64,000 bases of DNA from positions 1-64,000 of the forward strand of contig NZ_WQCF01000007.1 of assembly GCF_013032455.1 (NCBI RefSeq), written 5' to 3'. Origin of the DNA: Ruegeria atlantica (GTDB lineage: Bacteria; Pseudomonadota; Alphaproteobacteria; Rhodobacterales; Rhodobacteraceae). Position 1 is the first letter of the stretch. Each line of letters begins with the position of its first letter. Position numbers and translations under genes: made by a program. Under the pieces are notes generated by a model that made no database searches, was not told where the DNA came from, and saw nothing but the letters and a program-made list of their open reading frames with translations. Positions 44,739-53,447 of the stretch are shown one piece after another.

Positions 44739-45713
44739 TTAGGGCATGATCTGCCCGGGCAGCAGCTTATCTGCTGGTGCCAGCTTGATCAGAGTTCGCA
44801 CTTGACCGCAAATCGGGGTTGGCACACCGGTTTGCGCGCCAAGGCGGATAATCTCTCCCTGAAGATCGTCTATTTCCGTTGGACGACCCGCCATCAGATC
44901 ATAAGCCATCGAGGTTCGCGCGCTGGGGTCGATGGTCAACATACGTGCAGCGATGCGAATAAAAATCGGTGTCGGGAGGCGCAAGGTATACGGCGTCATC
45001 CACGCAGGCAACGGCGTGGTCGATGCCACCGGATGACCCGCTGCCTTGAGAACAGCCAACGCCTCGGCCATCTGATCAGCCATCAGGCAACGCCACTGAC
45101 GATCCAGAAGTTGCTCTTTCAACGTCAGACCTGACAAGGCGTTCAAGGCGTTGTTGAGATTGATCACCAGCTTACCCCACTGCACAGCATCGATATCGCC
45201 GCTTTCGATGACTGGCAGAAGAGGACAACTGAGCTTTTCGCCCAAAGAGCCGGGTCCATTTTGAATGACGATCTCACCCGACGTGGCCCTATGAAAGCTG
45301 GCCGGTTCGGTGGGAACAACATTGAACGGCACCATTCCGGCACGCACGTCATAGCCCGACAGAACCGAACGCAAAATCCGCGCATTGCCCATGCCGTTCT
45401 GCCGCGACAGAACCGGGGTTGAGGCTGGTGTGAATTGCGCAGTTTCAGAGGCTATCTCTGCAGTTGCCCCAGCCTTGACTGTCACGATCACTATCTCGGC
45501 GCCACTCAGACACTTTGCATCCTCGGTCAGGGTCAAATCCCGCGCCTCGACGCGGCGTCGCATGCCCGAATAATCAGTGACTGTCAGGCCCTTATCTCGG
45601 ATTGGTTCCAGTATGCGTGCGCGGCCCAACAGCGTGACGTCATGCCCTGCATCAGCCAGCAAACTGCCGCAATAACACCCAATACTACCTGCGCCCGCAA
45701 TCACGATCTTCAT
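44739..45713 (-). CDS. Ketopantoate reductase (PanE/ApbA) family protein
   Basis: A 324-residue NADPH-dependent reductase family member. GAGSIGCYCG near the N-terminus is the dinucleotide loop, followed by VIVTVKA, WGKLVINLNNALNALSGL (the catalytic Lys region) and RPTEIDDLQGEI. If it is PanE it reduces 2-dehydropantoate to pantoate for CoA synthesis, but bacteria often carry several paralogues acting on other 2-oxo acids. No other pantothenate gene is near, so no symbol is assigned. GGAG precedes ATG at 45713. Confidence 0.9.
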   Translation of the reverse strand: MKIVIAGAGSIGCYCGSLLADAGHDVTLLGRARILEPIRDKGLTVTDYSGMRRRVEARDLTLTEDAKCLSGAEIVIVTVKAGATAEIASETAQFTPASTPVLSRQNGMGNARILRSVLSGYDVRAGMVPFNVVPTEPASFHRATSGEIVIQNGPGSLGEKLSCPLLPVIESGDIDAVQWGKLVINLNNALNALSGLTLKEQLLDRQWRCLMADQMAEALAVLKAAGHPVASTTPLPAWMTPYTLRLPTPIFIRIAARMLTIDPSARTSMAYDLMAGRPTEIDDLQGEIIRLGAQTGVPTPICGQVRTLIKLAPADKLLPGQIMP

Positions 45714-45779
45714 TGTACGCCACTCCGACACAAAGGATCGCCGGGATCAGGAACGCGGGCAAGGCCCCCTTACGCGTGG

Positions 45780-46742
45780 TCAGCGCGCAAGTCGTGGTTT
45801 GGTACGCTCGAACTCCTCCGAGATCGGGATGAATTCCTGATCGTCCCCAGGTGGAAGGTGAAATGCGCCATTTGCCCAGTCAGCGGTTTTCCATTCACGC
45901 GTTGCGGTCTCGATCTTTTCTTTTGACGAGGAAACAAAGTTCCACCAGATATACCGATCCTCATTCAGCGTCGCGCCACCCAACAGCATCAACCGCGCAC
46001 CAAGTGGCCCAGCCTTGACCGACAAGTGATCGCCGGGGCGGAACACCATCATCCGACCTTCTTCGAACGTATCGCCCGCCACCTCAACAGAGCCCTGAGT
46101 GACGTAGACGCCCCGGTCCTCATGATCATCCGGTAATGGAAAGGACGCGCCGGGATCCAGTTGCACATCAAGATAGAAGGTTTCCGACAACATCGTGACC
46201 GGGCTGGTCTCGCCATAAGCGGTGCCGAGGATCAGGCGAGCACTGACACCGTGATCCTGAATATGCGGCAACGCACCCTGCTTGTGATGCTCGAAATTCG
46301 GCGCCATATCCTCATGCGCTTCGGGCAGCGCGATCCAGGTCTGGATGCCGAACAAGCTGTGTTTCTTGCCGCGCGTCTCGTCGCTGGTGCGCTCAGAGTG
46401 GGTGACACCTCGGCCGGCGACCATCCAGTTAATCTCGCCGGGATAAATCATCTGGTGGGTGCCCAGACTGTCGCGATGTTCAAATTCTCCCTGATAAAGA
46501 TAGGTCACAGTTCCAAGGCCGATATGCGGATGAGGGCGAACATCAATGCCGCCGTCGGTGATGAACTCGGCCGGACCCATCTGATCAAAGAAGATGAACG
46601 GCCCGACCAGTTGACGTTTTACCGAGGGCAATGCCCGCCGCACCTCAAACCCGCCCAAATCGCGTGCACGGGGGATAATCAATGTCTCCAAAGACGCATT
46701 CTCGGACAGACATTCGGGGCTGTGGGTCGGATTCCAACTCAT
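45780..46742 (-). CDS. Pirin family protein
   Basis: A 320-residue bicupin. The N-terminal cupin carries the iron-site residues in RPHPHIGLGTVTYL and HSERTSDETRG, as in pirin and the quercetinase YhhW. The C-terminal cupin ends FWNFVSSSKEK-like (here WWNFVSSSKEKIE). Pirins are redox regulators or dioxygenases of uncertain physiological substrate. AGGAG precedes the ATG. It is apparently monocistronic. Confidence 0.94.
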   Translation of the reverse strand: MSWNPTHSPECLSENASLETLIIPRARDLGGFEVRRALPSVKRQLVGPFIFFDQMGPAEFITDGGIDVRPHPHIGLGTVTYLYQGEFEHRDSLGTHQMIYPGEINWMVAGRGVTHSERTSDETRGKKHSLFGIQTWIALPEAHEDMAPNFEHHKQGALPHIQDHGVSARLILGTAYGETSPVTMLSETFYLDVQLDPGASFPLPDDHEDRGVYVTQGSVEVAGDTFEEGRMMVFRPGDHLSVKAGPLGARLMLLGGATLNEDRYIWWNFVSSSKEKIETATREWKTADWANGAFHLPPGDDQEFIPISEEFERTKPRLAR

Positions 46743-46872
46743 TGCTGCGCTCCTGCGATCAAGGCGATTAGGTTCACCAATGCAGGATATAGGGCGTTTT
46801 ACACCATTGGTATGCGCAATTTCACACAGATAAAGTGCGGATCAACGTAGATGTCACGCTCTACACGTTGCC

Positions 46873-47706
46873 TTATCGCGGCCAGAGTTGAGGGAAGAAC
46901 GGCCCATCGATCCGGTCTCCTTCGCGGTAACCGGCCGCCTCGAACTGCGCGCGTTCGTCCTTTGCCCAATCGCCGCGATAGCGGATGACGCCGTCCGGGG
47001 CCGTCATCCGTAGCGTGAACCGACGCACCGTTTCTGACGGCGTGACCGAGGACAGGCCTCCGTGCAACGTTCGCATGTCGAAAAAGATGCAGTCCCCAAG
47101 CTCCATATCCCATTGCAACAGGTCATAAGCACCGGGGTCGGCATTGATATCAGGGGGTGGGTGATAGGTTAGCCCCGCAACCTCGGTCGGTTCATAGCTG
47201 GGGTGCCCGTCGGCAAACCGGACTCGCATGAACAGCTTGTCCCAAAGGTGCGAACCTTTAACGAAAGCGATACCGCTTTCCTTGGTCACGGGCTCCAACG
47301 GCAGCCATAGAACGCACATCGTTCCCTCGAAATCAAAATAGGACAGGTCCTGATGAAACGGCGGGCGCGAGGTCGAACCCGCCTCTCGTAAGAACCAATT
47401 GTCCATGACAAGGTTGATCGAGGGTGCATCCAGAAGCTGCGCGGCAAGGGACGCACACGGGGAATTGTGGACGAATTCCCTGAACTGAGGAATCTTGTTC
47501 CAGGCCCAATAGTCCTCAAAATAGGCGGGCGCCCGCAAATCCTTGGTATGGCGGGTAAAATTGGCAGTCGGCTTCGCAAGGTCGGCGTCGATACCCGCCC
47601 GTAACAACTCGAGCCAATAGTTCGAAAACTTTGACCTCAGTACAACCGCGCCGTCACGCCGGAACGCTTCGATTTCGTCTGGCGTAATGCTGTCGGTCGG
47701 CGTCAT
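46873..47706 (-). CDS. Phytanoyl-CoA dioxygenase (PhyH) family protein
   Basis: A 277-residue Fe(II)/2-oxoglutarate-dependent oxygenase. The facial triad is suggested by H-X-D in FHQDLSYFDFEG and the distal His in TLHGGLSSVTPSETVRR, with a following Arg for 2-oxoglutarate. The N-terminus SITPDEIEAFRRDGAVVLR is the family's opening motif. The substrate is unknown; bacterial members hydroxylate diverse small molecules. AAAGG precedes the ATG. It is divergent from the Tat-exported gene. Confidence 0.93.
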   Translation of the reverse strand: MTPTDSITPDEIEAFRRDGAVVLRSKFSNYWLELLRAGIDADLAKPTANFTRHTKDLRAPAYFEDYWAWNKIPQFREFVHNSPCASLAAQLLDAPSINLVMDNWFLREAGSTSRPPFHQDLSYFDFEGTMCVLWLPLEPVTKESGIAFVKGSHLWDKLFMRVRFADGHPSYEPTEVAGLTYHPPPDINADPGAYDLLQWDMELGDCIFFDMRTLHGGLSSVTPSETVRRFTLRMTAPDGVIRYRGDWAKDERAQFEAAGYREGDRIDGPFFPQLWPR

Positions 47707-47855
47707 ATAACTGGCCTTTCACTCAAGTGCATCCTGCGATCAGGATTACAGCCGGCGGCCTTATGGTCAAAGGAATTCACATTTCGCAACGGCCCCTCGG
47801 AATGAAAGGCAATCGTGCTATTCTTCTAGAACAGTTGAAATCTTACGAGGTTTGC

Positions 47856-48335
47856 ATGACTGGTTCATCGTTTACTCGCCGTTCACTTATCGCTGGCGGA
47901 GGCGCAGTTATCGTCACTGGCCTGCTGCTGCCTGCACGTGCAGCCGGGGTGGCGCCAACCCCTTCCATGCGCGGCGGATCTAACAATTACCGCCCCGGCG
48001 CGCCTATCGTTGAACAGATTGGCGGCGGTGGGTTCTGGATGACCGGCACGGTAAGGCGCGCGGGCGATGGCGCGCCCCTTCCCGGTCAGCGCATACAGAT
48101 TTGGGCGCACACCACCGAAGGTCACGAACGCGACCCCCAGAGCCACGGCGCGACTCTAACCGATGCGAACGGTGAATTTCGACTGGAGATGCCTCAGATC
48201 GTGCCCGCCTTCGGCCAACCCCATGGCCATCTGGCCTATGACAGCGGGGAATTCGAAACTGTCTTCCTGCGACCGATCATGGCGAGTTCCAAGGACAAGA
48301 CCCTCGCTGCGCATTTCGTTTTGCAGCCCGTCTAA
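47856..48335 (+). CDS. Tat-exported intradiol dioxygenase-like protein
   Basis: A 159-residue protein with a twin-arginine signal (SFTRRSLIAGGGAVIVTGLLLPARAAG), so it is probably folded with cofactor before export. The mature part has the transthyretin-like core of intradiol ring-cleavage dioxygenases: GTVRRAGDGAPLPGQRIQIW, DANGEFRLEMP, and HGHLAYDSGEF. The usual two Tyr iron ligands are not evident, whereas His residues are (WAHTTEGHE, PHGH), so ordinary catechol cleavage is doubtful. CGAGG lies 7 nt before ATG 47856. It is followed 5 nt later by a haem-type membrane protein gene, forming an operon. Confidence 0.8.
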   Translation: MTGSSFTRRSLIAGGGAVIVTGLLLPARAAGVAPTPSMRGGSNNYRPGAPIVEQIGGGGFWMTGTVRRAGDGAPLPGQRIQIWAHTTEGHERDPQSHGATLTDANGEFRLEMPQIVPAFGQPHGHLAYDSGEFETVFLRPIMASSKDKTLAAHFVLQPV

Positions 48336-48340
48336 AGTTC

Positions 48341-48940
48341 GTGAACCGAACCCAGATAATCTGGATGGCCCTAATCGCCATACTGGCTGTGCCTCTGATT
48401 GCCGCAGCGAACAGCCCCCTTTTGGCATGGCGCGACCCGGTGTACATCCTCGCCGGGTTCGCCGGCGTCATGAGCATGGGACTTTTGTTGCTGCAACCAT
48501 TGCTGGCGGGCCGCGTCTTGCCCGGTCTGTCGCCAATGATCAGCCGGCGATGGCATCGCTGGGTTGGTGTCACTTTGGTTGCGGCCGTTCTGATCCACGT
48601 AGGCGGGTTGTGGGTCACCAGCCCTCCTGATGTGGTGGATGCTCTGTTTTTTGTTTCACCCACCCCGTTTTCTGCCTGGGGCGTTGTTGCGATGTGGGCT
48701 GCCTTTGCGGCCGCCTTGCTGGGAGTGTTCAGGCAGCGATTTACCCTGCGCTACCGGGTTTGGAGGCTGGGACATACAGGGCTGGCCACTGTGACTATCA
48801 TCGGCAGCGTTGTGCACGCCATGCTGATCGAAGGCACGATGGAGATTATGACCAAAACCGCTTTGTGCGTACTGGTTTTGTCGGCGAGCGCCCGGACGCT
48901 CGCCAGATTGCGCGTATGGGATACCCGACGCCGCAGTTAG
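48341..48940 (+). CDS. Ferric reductase-like transmembrane protein
   Basis: A 199-residue membrane protein with five or six helices of the ferric reductase-like transmembrane domain (MsrQ/NOX-type). Histidines suited to b-haem ligation occur at WHRWVG, VLIHVGG, RLGHTG and SVVHAM. It has no flavin domain. It starts with GTG 5 nt after the dioxygenase-like gene, implying a shared function in periplasmic redox chemistry. The stop overlaps the convergent argF stop by 3 nt. Confidence 0.88.
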   Translation: MNRTQIIWMALIAILAVPLIAAANSPLLAWRDPVYILAGFAGVMSMGLLLLQPLLAGRVLPGLSPMISRRWHRWVGVTLVAAVLIHVGGLWVTSPPDVVDALFFVSPTPFSAWGVVAMWAAFAAALLGVFRQRFTLRYRVWRLGHTGLATVTIIGSVVHAMLIEGTMEIMTKTALCVLVLSASARTLARLRVWDTRRRS

Positions 48941-49863
48941 ACGCCCAGGCACCACCGCATCACTGCCTTTTGGGCATGCAGCCGGTTTTCAGCCTCGTCA
49001 AAAATCACCGAGTTCGGACCATCCATCACTTCGGATGTCGCCTCTTCCTCGCGATGCGCAGGCAGGCAGTGCATGAACAGAGTGTCCGCTTTGGCATGAG
49101 ACATCAGCTCGGCATTCACCTGATAAGGCCGCAGCAGGTTGTGGCGACGTTCCTTTGCGGATTGGGAATCGTGCATTGAAACCCAGGTGTCAGCGACCAC
49201 GAGATCGGCACCTTCAACCGCTTTGAAGGGATCACGCTCAACCACGATCTTCGAGCCCTTCTGGCGGGCAAAGCCCATAAACTCTTCCTCGGGATCGAAT
49301 TGGGCTGGTCCAGTGAAGGTCAGGTCGAACCCGAACTGGCCCGCCGCATGCAGGAAAGACGCGCACACGTTGTTGCCGTCGCCAGTCCAGACAACCTTTT
49401 TACCTTTGATCGGCCCGCGATGTTCTTCGAAGGTCAGGACATCGGCCATGATCTGGCAGGGATGGGTGCGGTCGGTCAGGCCGTTGATCACCGGCACGTC
49501 GGAATATTCGGCCATCTCGGTCAGGATGGTTTCGTCGAAGGTCCGGATCATGATCATGTCGACATAGCGCGACAGCACACGGGCGGTGTCGGCAATGGTT
49601 TCGCCGTGACCCAGTTGCATATCCTTGCCCGACAGCACCATGGTCTGGCCACCCATCTGACGCACGCCTACATCAAAAGACACACGCGTCCGGGTCGATG
49701 GCTTTTCAAAGATCAATGCCACCATTCGGTCTTTGAGTGGTTGGTCATCATCCAGAGCGGCCTTGGGACGTCCAAGACGGGCCTGTTTCATCGCACCGGC
49801 CTGGTCGATCATGGTCCGCAGGTCATCTGCGTCGGTTTTGTGAATATCAAGGAAATGGTTCAT
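48937..49863 (-). CDS. argF: Ornithine carbamoyltransferase
   Basis: A 308-residue enzyme of arginine synthesis that forms citrulline from ornithine and carbamoyl phosphate. Carbamoyl-phosphate site STRTR is at 56-60, HPCQIMAD follows, and [10 protein letters not shown] binds ornithine. It is the second gene of argD-argF. The 75-nt gap to argD contains a hairpin and a 24-nt repeated element. Confidence 0.97.
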   Translation of the reverse strand: MNHFLDIHKTDADDLRTMIDQAGAMKQARLGRPKAALDDDQPLKDRMVALIFEKPSTRTRVSFDVGVRQMGGQTMVLSGKDMQLGHGETIADTARVLSRYVDMIMIRTFDETILTEMAEYSDVPVINGLTDRTHPCQIMADVLTFEEHRGPIKGKKVVWTGDGNNVCASFLHAAGQFGFDLTFTGPAQFDPEEEFMGFARQKGSKIVVERDPFKAVEGADLVVADTWVSMHDSQSAKERRHNLLRPYQVNAELMSHAKADTLFMHCLPAHREEEATSEVMDGPNSVIFDEAENRLHAQKAVMRWCLGV

Positions 49864-49889
49864 ATCGTTTCGCTTTTGGCTGTCGGTCG

Positions 49890-49908
49890 CCGGGGGCGCT
49901 GCCCCCGG
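49890..49908 (-). terminator. GC-rich hairpin between argD and argF
   Basis: CCGGGGGC pairs with GCCCCCGG around a 3-nt loop. It follows the 24-nt element after the argD stop. No T tract follows in the direction of transcription, so it may protect the argD 3-prime end or tune argF expression rather than terminate fully. Confidence 0.55.
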
Positions 49909-49915
49909 ACCCCGG

Positions 49916-49939
49916 GAGTATTTGGGAAAAGATGAAGAT
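49916..49939 (-). repeat. 24-nt element at the argD stop (copy 1)
   Basis: On the minus strand this begins ATCTTCATC directly at the argD stop codon and ends AAATACTC. It is identical over 24 nt to 60087-60110, which begins directly at the valS stop. Each copy is followed within about 10 nt by a GC-rich hairpin. Confidence 0.88.
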
Positions 49940-51126
49940 TAAGCGGATTCGAGGCTGGCCTCGACCTGTCCTGCGGCCTTGTCGAGGCGGATCATGGCCT
50001 GGGCAATGTCATCCTCGGTCAATGTCAGGGGCGGCAGCAGGCGGATGACGTTATCTGCTGCGGGGACGGTGATGACCTCGTTGTCATAGCCCGCGTTGAC
50101 CACATCGGTATTGGTCGCCTTGCATTTCAGGCCCAGCATCAGGCCTGTGCCGCGCACTTCTTCGAACACCTCAGGATGATCGGCAATCAGGCCCTCGAGC
50201 TTTTGGCGCAACAACCCTGCCTTGCGGTTGACACCCTCGAGGAATGCAGGCGTGGCAACCTGATCAATCACGGCACATCCTACTGCGCAACCCAGTGGGT
50301 TGCCTCCGTATGTCGACCCATGCGTGCCAGCGGTCATGCCAGAGGCCGCGTCTTCGGTGGCCAGCACCGCACCCAATGGGAAACCTCCGCCGATGCCTTT
50401 TGCGACCATCATGATATCGGGCGCGATACCCGCCCATTCATGGGCAAACAGTTTGCCTGTCCGACCGACTCCGCATTGCACTTCGTCTAGGATCAACAAC
50501 AAGCCATGTTCGTCGCAGATTTGACGCAATGCCTTCATTTCAGCGTCCGGCACGGGGCGGATCCCCCCCTCGCCCTGCACAGGCTCGATCAGGATTGCAG
50601 CGGTTTTATCAGTAATGGCGTTGGTGACACCGTCGAGATCACCGAAGGTGACGTGCACGAAACCAGGCAGCAAAGGGCCGAATCCCTTGGTCATCTTTTC
50701 GGATCCCGCTGCGGCTATACCGGCAGAGGACCGTCCGTGGAATGAACCATCAAAGGTGATGATTTCAACCCGCTCGGGCTGCTCTTTGTCATAGAAATAC
50801 TTGCGGGCCATTTTAACGGCCAGCTCGCAGGATTCCGTGCCGGAGTTTGTAAAAAACACGGTGTCGGCAAAGGTGTGTTCCACCAGCTTGTCAGCCAGCG
50901 CCTGCTGCTGTGGGATGTGGTACAGGTTCGAAACATGCCACAGCGCGTGGGCCTGCTCGGTCAGCGCATTGACCAGCGCAGGGTGTGCATGGCCCAGTGC
51001 ATTCACCGCGATGCCGGCACCGAGGTCCAGAAAACGTCGGCCATCCGCCTCGGTCAGCCAGGCGCCTTCACCCTTCACGAATGTAAGGGGCGCGCGATTA
51101 TAGGTCGGCAGAACGGACGGGATCAT
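49939..51126 (-). CDS. argD: Acetylornithine aminotransferase
   Basis: A 395-residue class III PLP aminotransferase in arginine synthesis, converting N-acetylglutamate semialdehyde to N-acetylornithine; it may also act on succinyldiaminopimelate. TNSGTESCELAVKMARK, ILDEVQCGVGRTG and MMVAKGIGGGFPLGA (PLP Lys) are present. AAGGATG precedes the ATG. It is first gene of argD-argF. Confidence 0.97.
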   Translation of the reverse strand: MIPSVLPTYNRAPLTFVKGEGAWLTEADGRRFLDLGAGIAVNALGHAHPALVNALTEQAHALWHVSNLYHIPQQQALADKLVEHTFADTVFFTNSGTESCELAVKMARKYFYDKEQPERVEIITFDGSFHGRSSAGIAAAGSEKMTKGFGPLLPGFVHVTFGDLDGVTNAITDKTAAILIEPVQGEGGIRPVPDAEMKALRQICDEHGLLLILDEVQCGVGRTGKLFAHEWAGIAPDIMMVAKGIGGGFPLGAVLATEDAASGMTAGTHGSTYGGNPLGCAVGCAVIDQVATPAFLEGVNRKAGLLRQKLEGLIADHPEVFEEVRGTGLMLGLKCKATNTDVVNAGYDNEVITVPAADNVIRLLPPLTLTEDDIAQAMIRLDKAAGQVEASLESA

Positions 51127-51495
51127 CGGATCATCCTTTTCAGATAAGTTAAGCCCTGTGAGTGATACACATGGCCCATGTTCGTCAACAGATTTGGTGG
51201 AGTTTGCGCGGATTTACAGCGCGCAATAGATCAAACGGGCCGGTTACGCGGTAAACCGTCGACGTCGGAGGCGCAGGATATGTGCGTGTTTGATCATGCG
51301 AGGGCGTATAGCGACACGCGTCGCCTCTGAAAACCCTGAAATTTACATATTGAGTTTACCGCTCTGAAAAGCAACATCTACCGCCAACCCTTTACAGTGT
51401 ACTGACACATAGCTTGTGCCATGACGCCCATACGCTAATTCTCCACCCTTGCCGGTCATCCTGACAAGCATGTTCTTTCTTGTCAGACACCAGCG
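51127..51495. other. Gene-free region upstream of argD
   Basis: About 370 nt containing the argD promoter and the 3-prime end of the ABC permease transcript. CTGACAAG (51461-51468) pairs with CTTGTCAG (51479-51486) around a 10-nt loop, a possible end of the permease mRNA. No ORF is supported. Confidence 0.5.
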
Positions 51496-52299
51496 TCAGG
51501 CTTTAAGCCGATATCCCGTCCGCAACATCTGCCAAGTCACCGCACCCACGACCAGCGTTGCCCCCGCGCAGACCGCCATGCCCAACCACGGCGAACTGTC
51601 CGACACGCCAATCATACCAAAGCGCAGCCCGTCGATCAGATAGAACACCGGGTTTACATGGCTGAGGCGGTTGAGAATAGGTGGAAGCGATTCGACCGAG
51701 TAGAAGGTACCCGAAAGGAAGGCCAGCGGTGTGACAATAAAATTGGTGATCGCCGCCATTTGGTCGAATTTGTTTGCGAAGATCCCGGCCAACAGACCCA
51801 ATACTCCCATGAAAGCGCCACCCAGAACGATGAAAATCAGCGCAATCAAGGGGTTCTGAGGCACCAGCCCCAACACCAACACCAGGGCAATGGCAACAAC
51901 ACAGGCAATCATGGCGCCACGTATGATGCCCCCAGCCAAATAACCCAGCAGGATCTCTAACGGCGATAGCGGCGGCATCAGCGTATCGACGATGTTGCCC
52001 TGCACCTTCGCGATCACCATCGAGGATGACGTGTTGGCAAAGGCATTCTGGATTACGGTCATCATCATGATTCCCGGCGCCAGGAAAGTCAGGAACGGCA
52101 CCCCCATCACGTCTGACCGGCTTGGCCCGATAGCGATATTGAAGATCAGCAGAAACAGCCCGGCTGTGACCAGCGGTGCCAATAATGTCTGGGTCCAAAC
52201 CGCCAGAAAGCGCAGGGTTTCACGCTGTGCCAGCGTGTAAAGGCCCATCCAGTTTACCGCTCCGAAACGGTGTTCGTTCTGCTCAAGGGGAATCTGCAT
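51496..52299 (-). CDS. ABC-2 type transporter permease
   Basis: A 267-residue membrane protein with six hydrophobic helices and the ABC-2 permease signature (AFANTSSSMVIAKVQGNIVDTLMPPLSPLEILLGYL). LSHVNPVFYLIDGLRFG near the C-terminus is typical of the NodJ/ABC-2 export group. No cognate ATPase gene is adjacent, so its partner must be encoded elsewhere. GAGGTC precedes the ATG. It is divergent from gcrA. Confidence 0.92.
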   Translation of the reverse strand: MQIPLEQNEHRFGAVNWMGLYTLAQRETLRFLAVWTQTLLAPLVTAGLFLLIFNIAIGPSRSDVMGVPFLTFLAPGIMMMTVIQNAFANTSSSMVIAKVQGNIVDTLMPPLSPLEILLGYLAGGIIRGAMIACVVAIALVLVLGLVPQNPLIALIFIVLGGAFMGVLGLLAGIFANKFDQMAAITNFIVTPLAFLSGTFYSVESLPPILNRLSHVNPVFYLIDGLRFGMIGVSDSSPWLGMAVCAGATLVVGAVTWQMLRTGYRLKA

Positions 52300-52425
52300 C
52301 GTCTGACCTCAACCTGATTCGAAGATAGCTTGTAACTCGGGGCGCAGTGATTAGAATAGGGGGCTGAGACGAATTCCCAAGGCGGCCCGAATCCGGGGCC
52401 GCTTTCCGCTTTTGAAAGGCAAATG

Positions 52426-53001
52426 ATGTCCTGGACTGACGAGCGCGTAGAACTGCTGAAGAAAATGTGGGGCGAGGGCCAGTCGGCCAGCCAGATCGCC
52501 AAGGAACTGGGCGGCGTGACCCGCAATGCTGTGATCGGCAAAGTACACCGTCTGGGCCTGTCGAACCGCGCAACTGGCGGTACTACGGCCAAAACCGAAC
52601 CGAAAGAAAAGCCGGCCCCAGCGCCCAAGGCCGAGACCAAGCCGAAACCCGCACCCAAGACGGAACCGGCCCGTCCGGCCCCAGCCCCTGCGGCCGAGGC
52701 GAAACCTGCCGTACCAGCCCGCCGCCAGATCATCCCGGCCGGTCAACCACTGCCGCCACAGCCGTCGGCCAATGAGATCAGCCCCGAGGCGTTGGCCAAG
52801 GTCAACGAGGTTGAAAAGAAAGCCAAGAAGCTGACGCTGATGGAACTGACCGAGAAAACCTGCAAATGGCCCGTGGGCGACCCCGCAACCGAGGATTTCT
52901 GGTTCTGCGGGCTGCCTGTTGAAGCCGGTAAACCTTATTGCGAGGCCCATGTTGGCGTGGCATTCCAGCCGATGAGCTCGCGCCGCGACCGGCGGCGGTA
53001 A
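52426..53001 (+). CDS. gcrA: GcrA cell-cycle regulator
   Basis: A 191-residue GcrA. The N-terminal DNA-binding domain (MSWTDERVELLKKMWGEGQS, IAKELGGVTRNAVIGKVHRLGL, residues 1-45) recognises GANTC sites methylated by CcrM, and the C-terminal part (TLMELTEKTCKWPVGDPA through FCGLPVEAGKPYCEAH) binds sigma-70. A long Ala/Pro/Lys linker joins them. GcrA is alphaproteobacteria-specific. The second of two tandem ATGs is preferred, with GAAAGG 6 nt upstream. Confidence 0.96.
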   Translation: MSWTDERVELLKKMWGEGQSASQIAKELGGVTRNAVIGKVHRLGLSNRATGGTTAKTEPKEKPAPAPKAETKPKPAPKTEPARPAPAPAAEAKPAVPARRQIIPAGQPLPPQPSANEISPEALAKVNEVEKKAKKLTLMELTEKTCKWPVGDPATEDFWFCGLPVEAGKPYCEAHVGVAFQPMSSRRDRRR

Positions 53002-53447
53002 AACTTTACGCCAGGATCCGACCGCGATGGAGGATACCTGGTTAACCACGGCAAAACGCCTGTTAGTGCTGGCAGAAACTGGCCAGCACTTCACCAAAGA
53101 CACCTTTGATTGCTAACGCTAGTAAGAGATATCCGGGTAGCTCATGCGATGTTGGCTGATCTGGGTCATGTGCCCTTGTCACGGATTGGGAGAGACTTCG
53201 GATCACGCACGCGGGTATGCCACGCCTACATCCCTATCCGGTGGACACGCGAGATTTCTCTAAACTTTTCCTTCTGCGCGACAACGTTGGCACCCACTCC
53301 TCACAACCGGGTACCGAGACCAATAGAACTGCTGTTTCAAGCCTAATGCGCTGCCCGATCCGTCCGCAACACAAAATTAACAGACAGAAACTTCAAGCGC
53401 ATTTCGCGCCCATTCCGACCGTCTGCCTCAGACACTGATTGATAAAC
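53002..53447. other. Gene-free spacer after gcrA
   Basis: About 445 nt between gcrA and the convergent DUF2235 gene. It contains a hairpin at 53066-53089. The remaining sequence has only short frames without motifs. Confidence 0.5.
53066..53089 (+). terminator. Hairpin downstream of gcrA
   Basis: GTGCTGGC pairs perfectly with GCCAGCAC around an 8-nt loop, 65 nt after the gcrA stop. Only TT follows, so termination may be weak. Confidence 0.5.
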
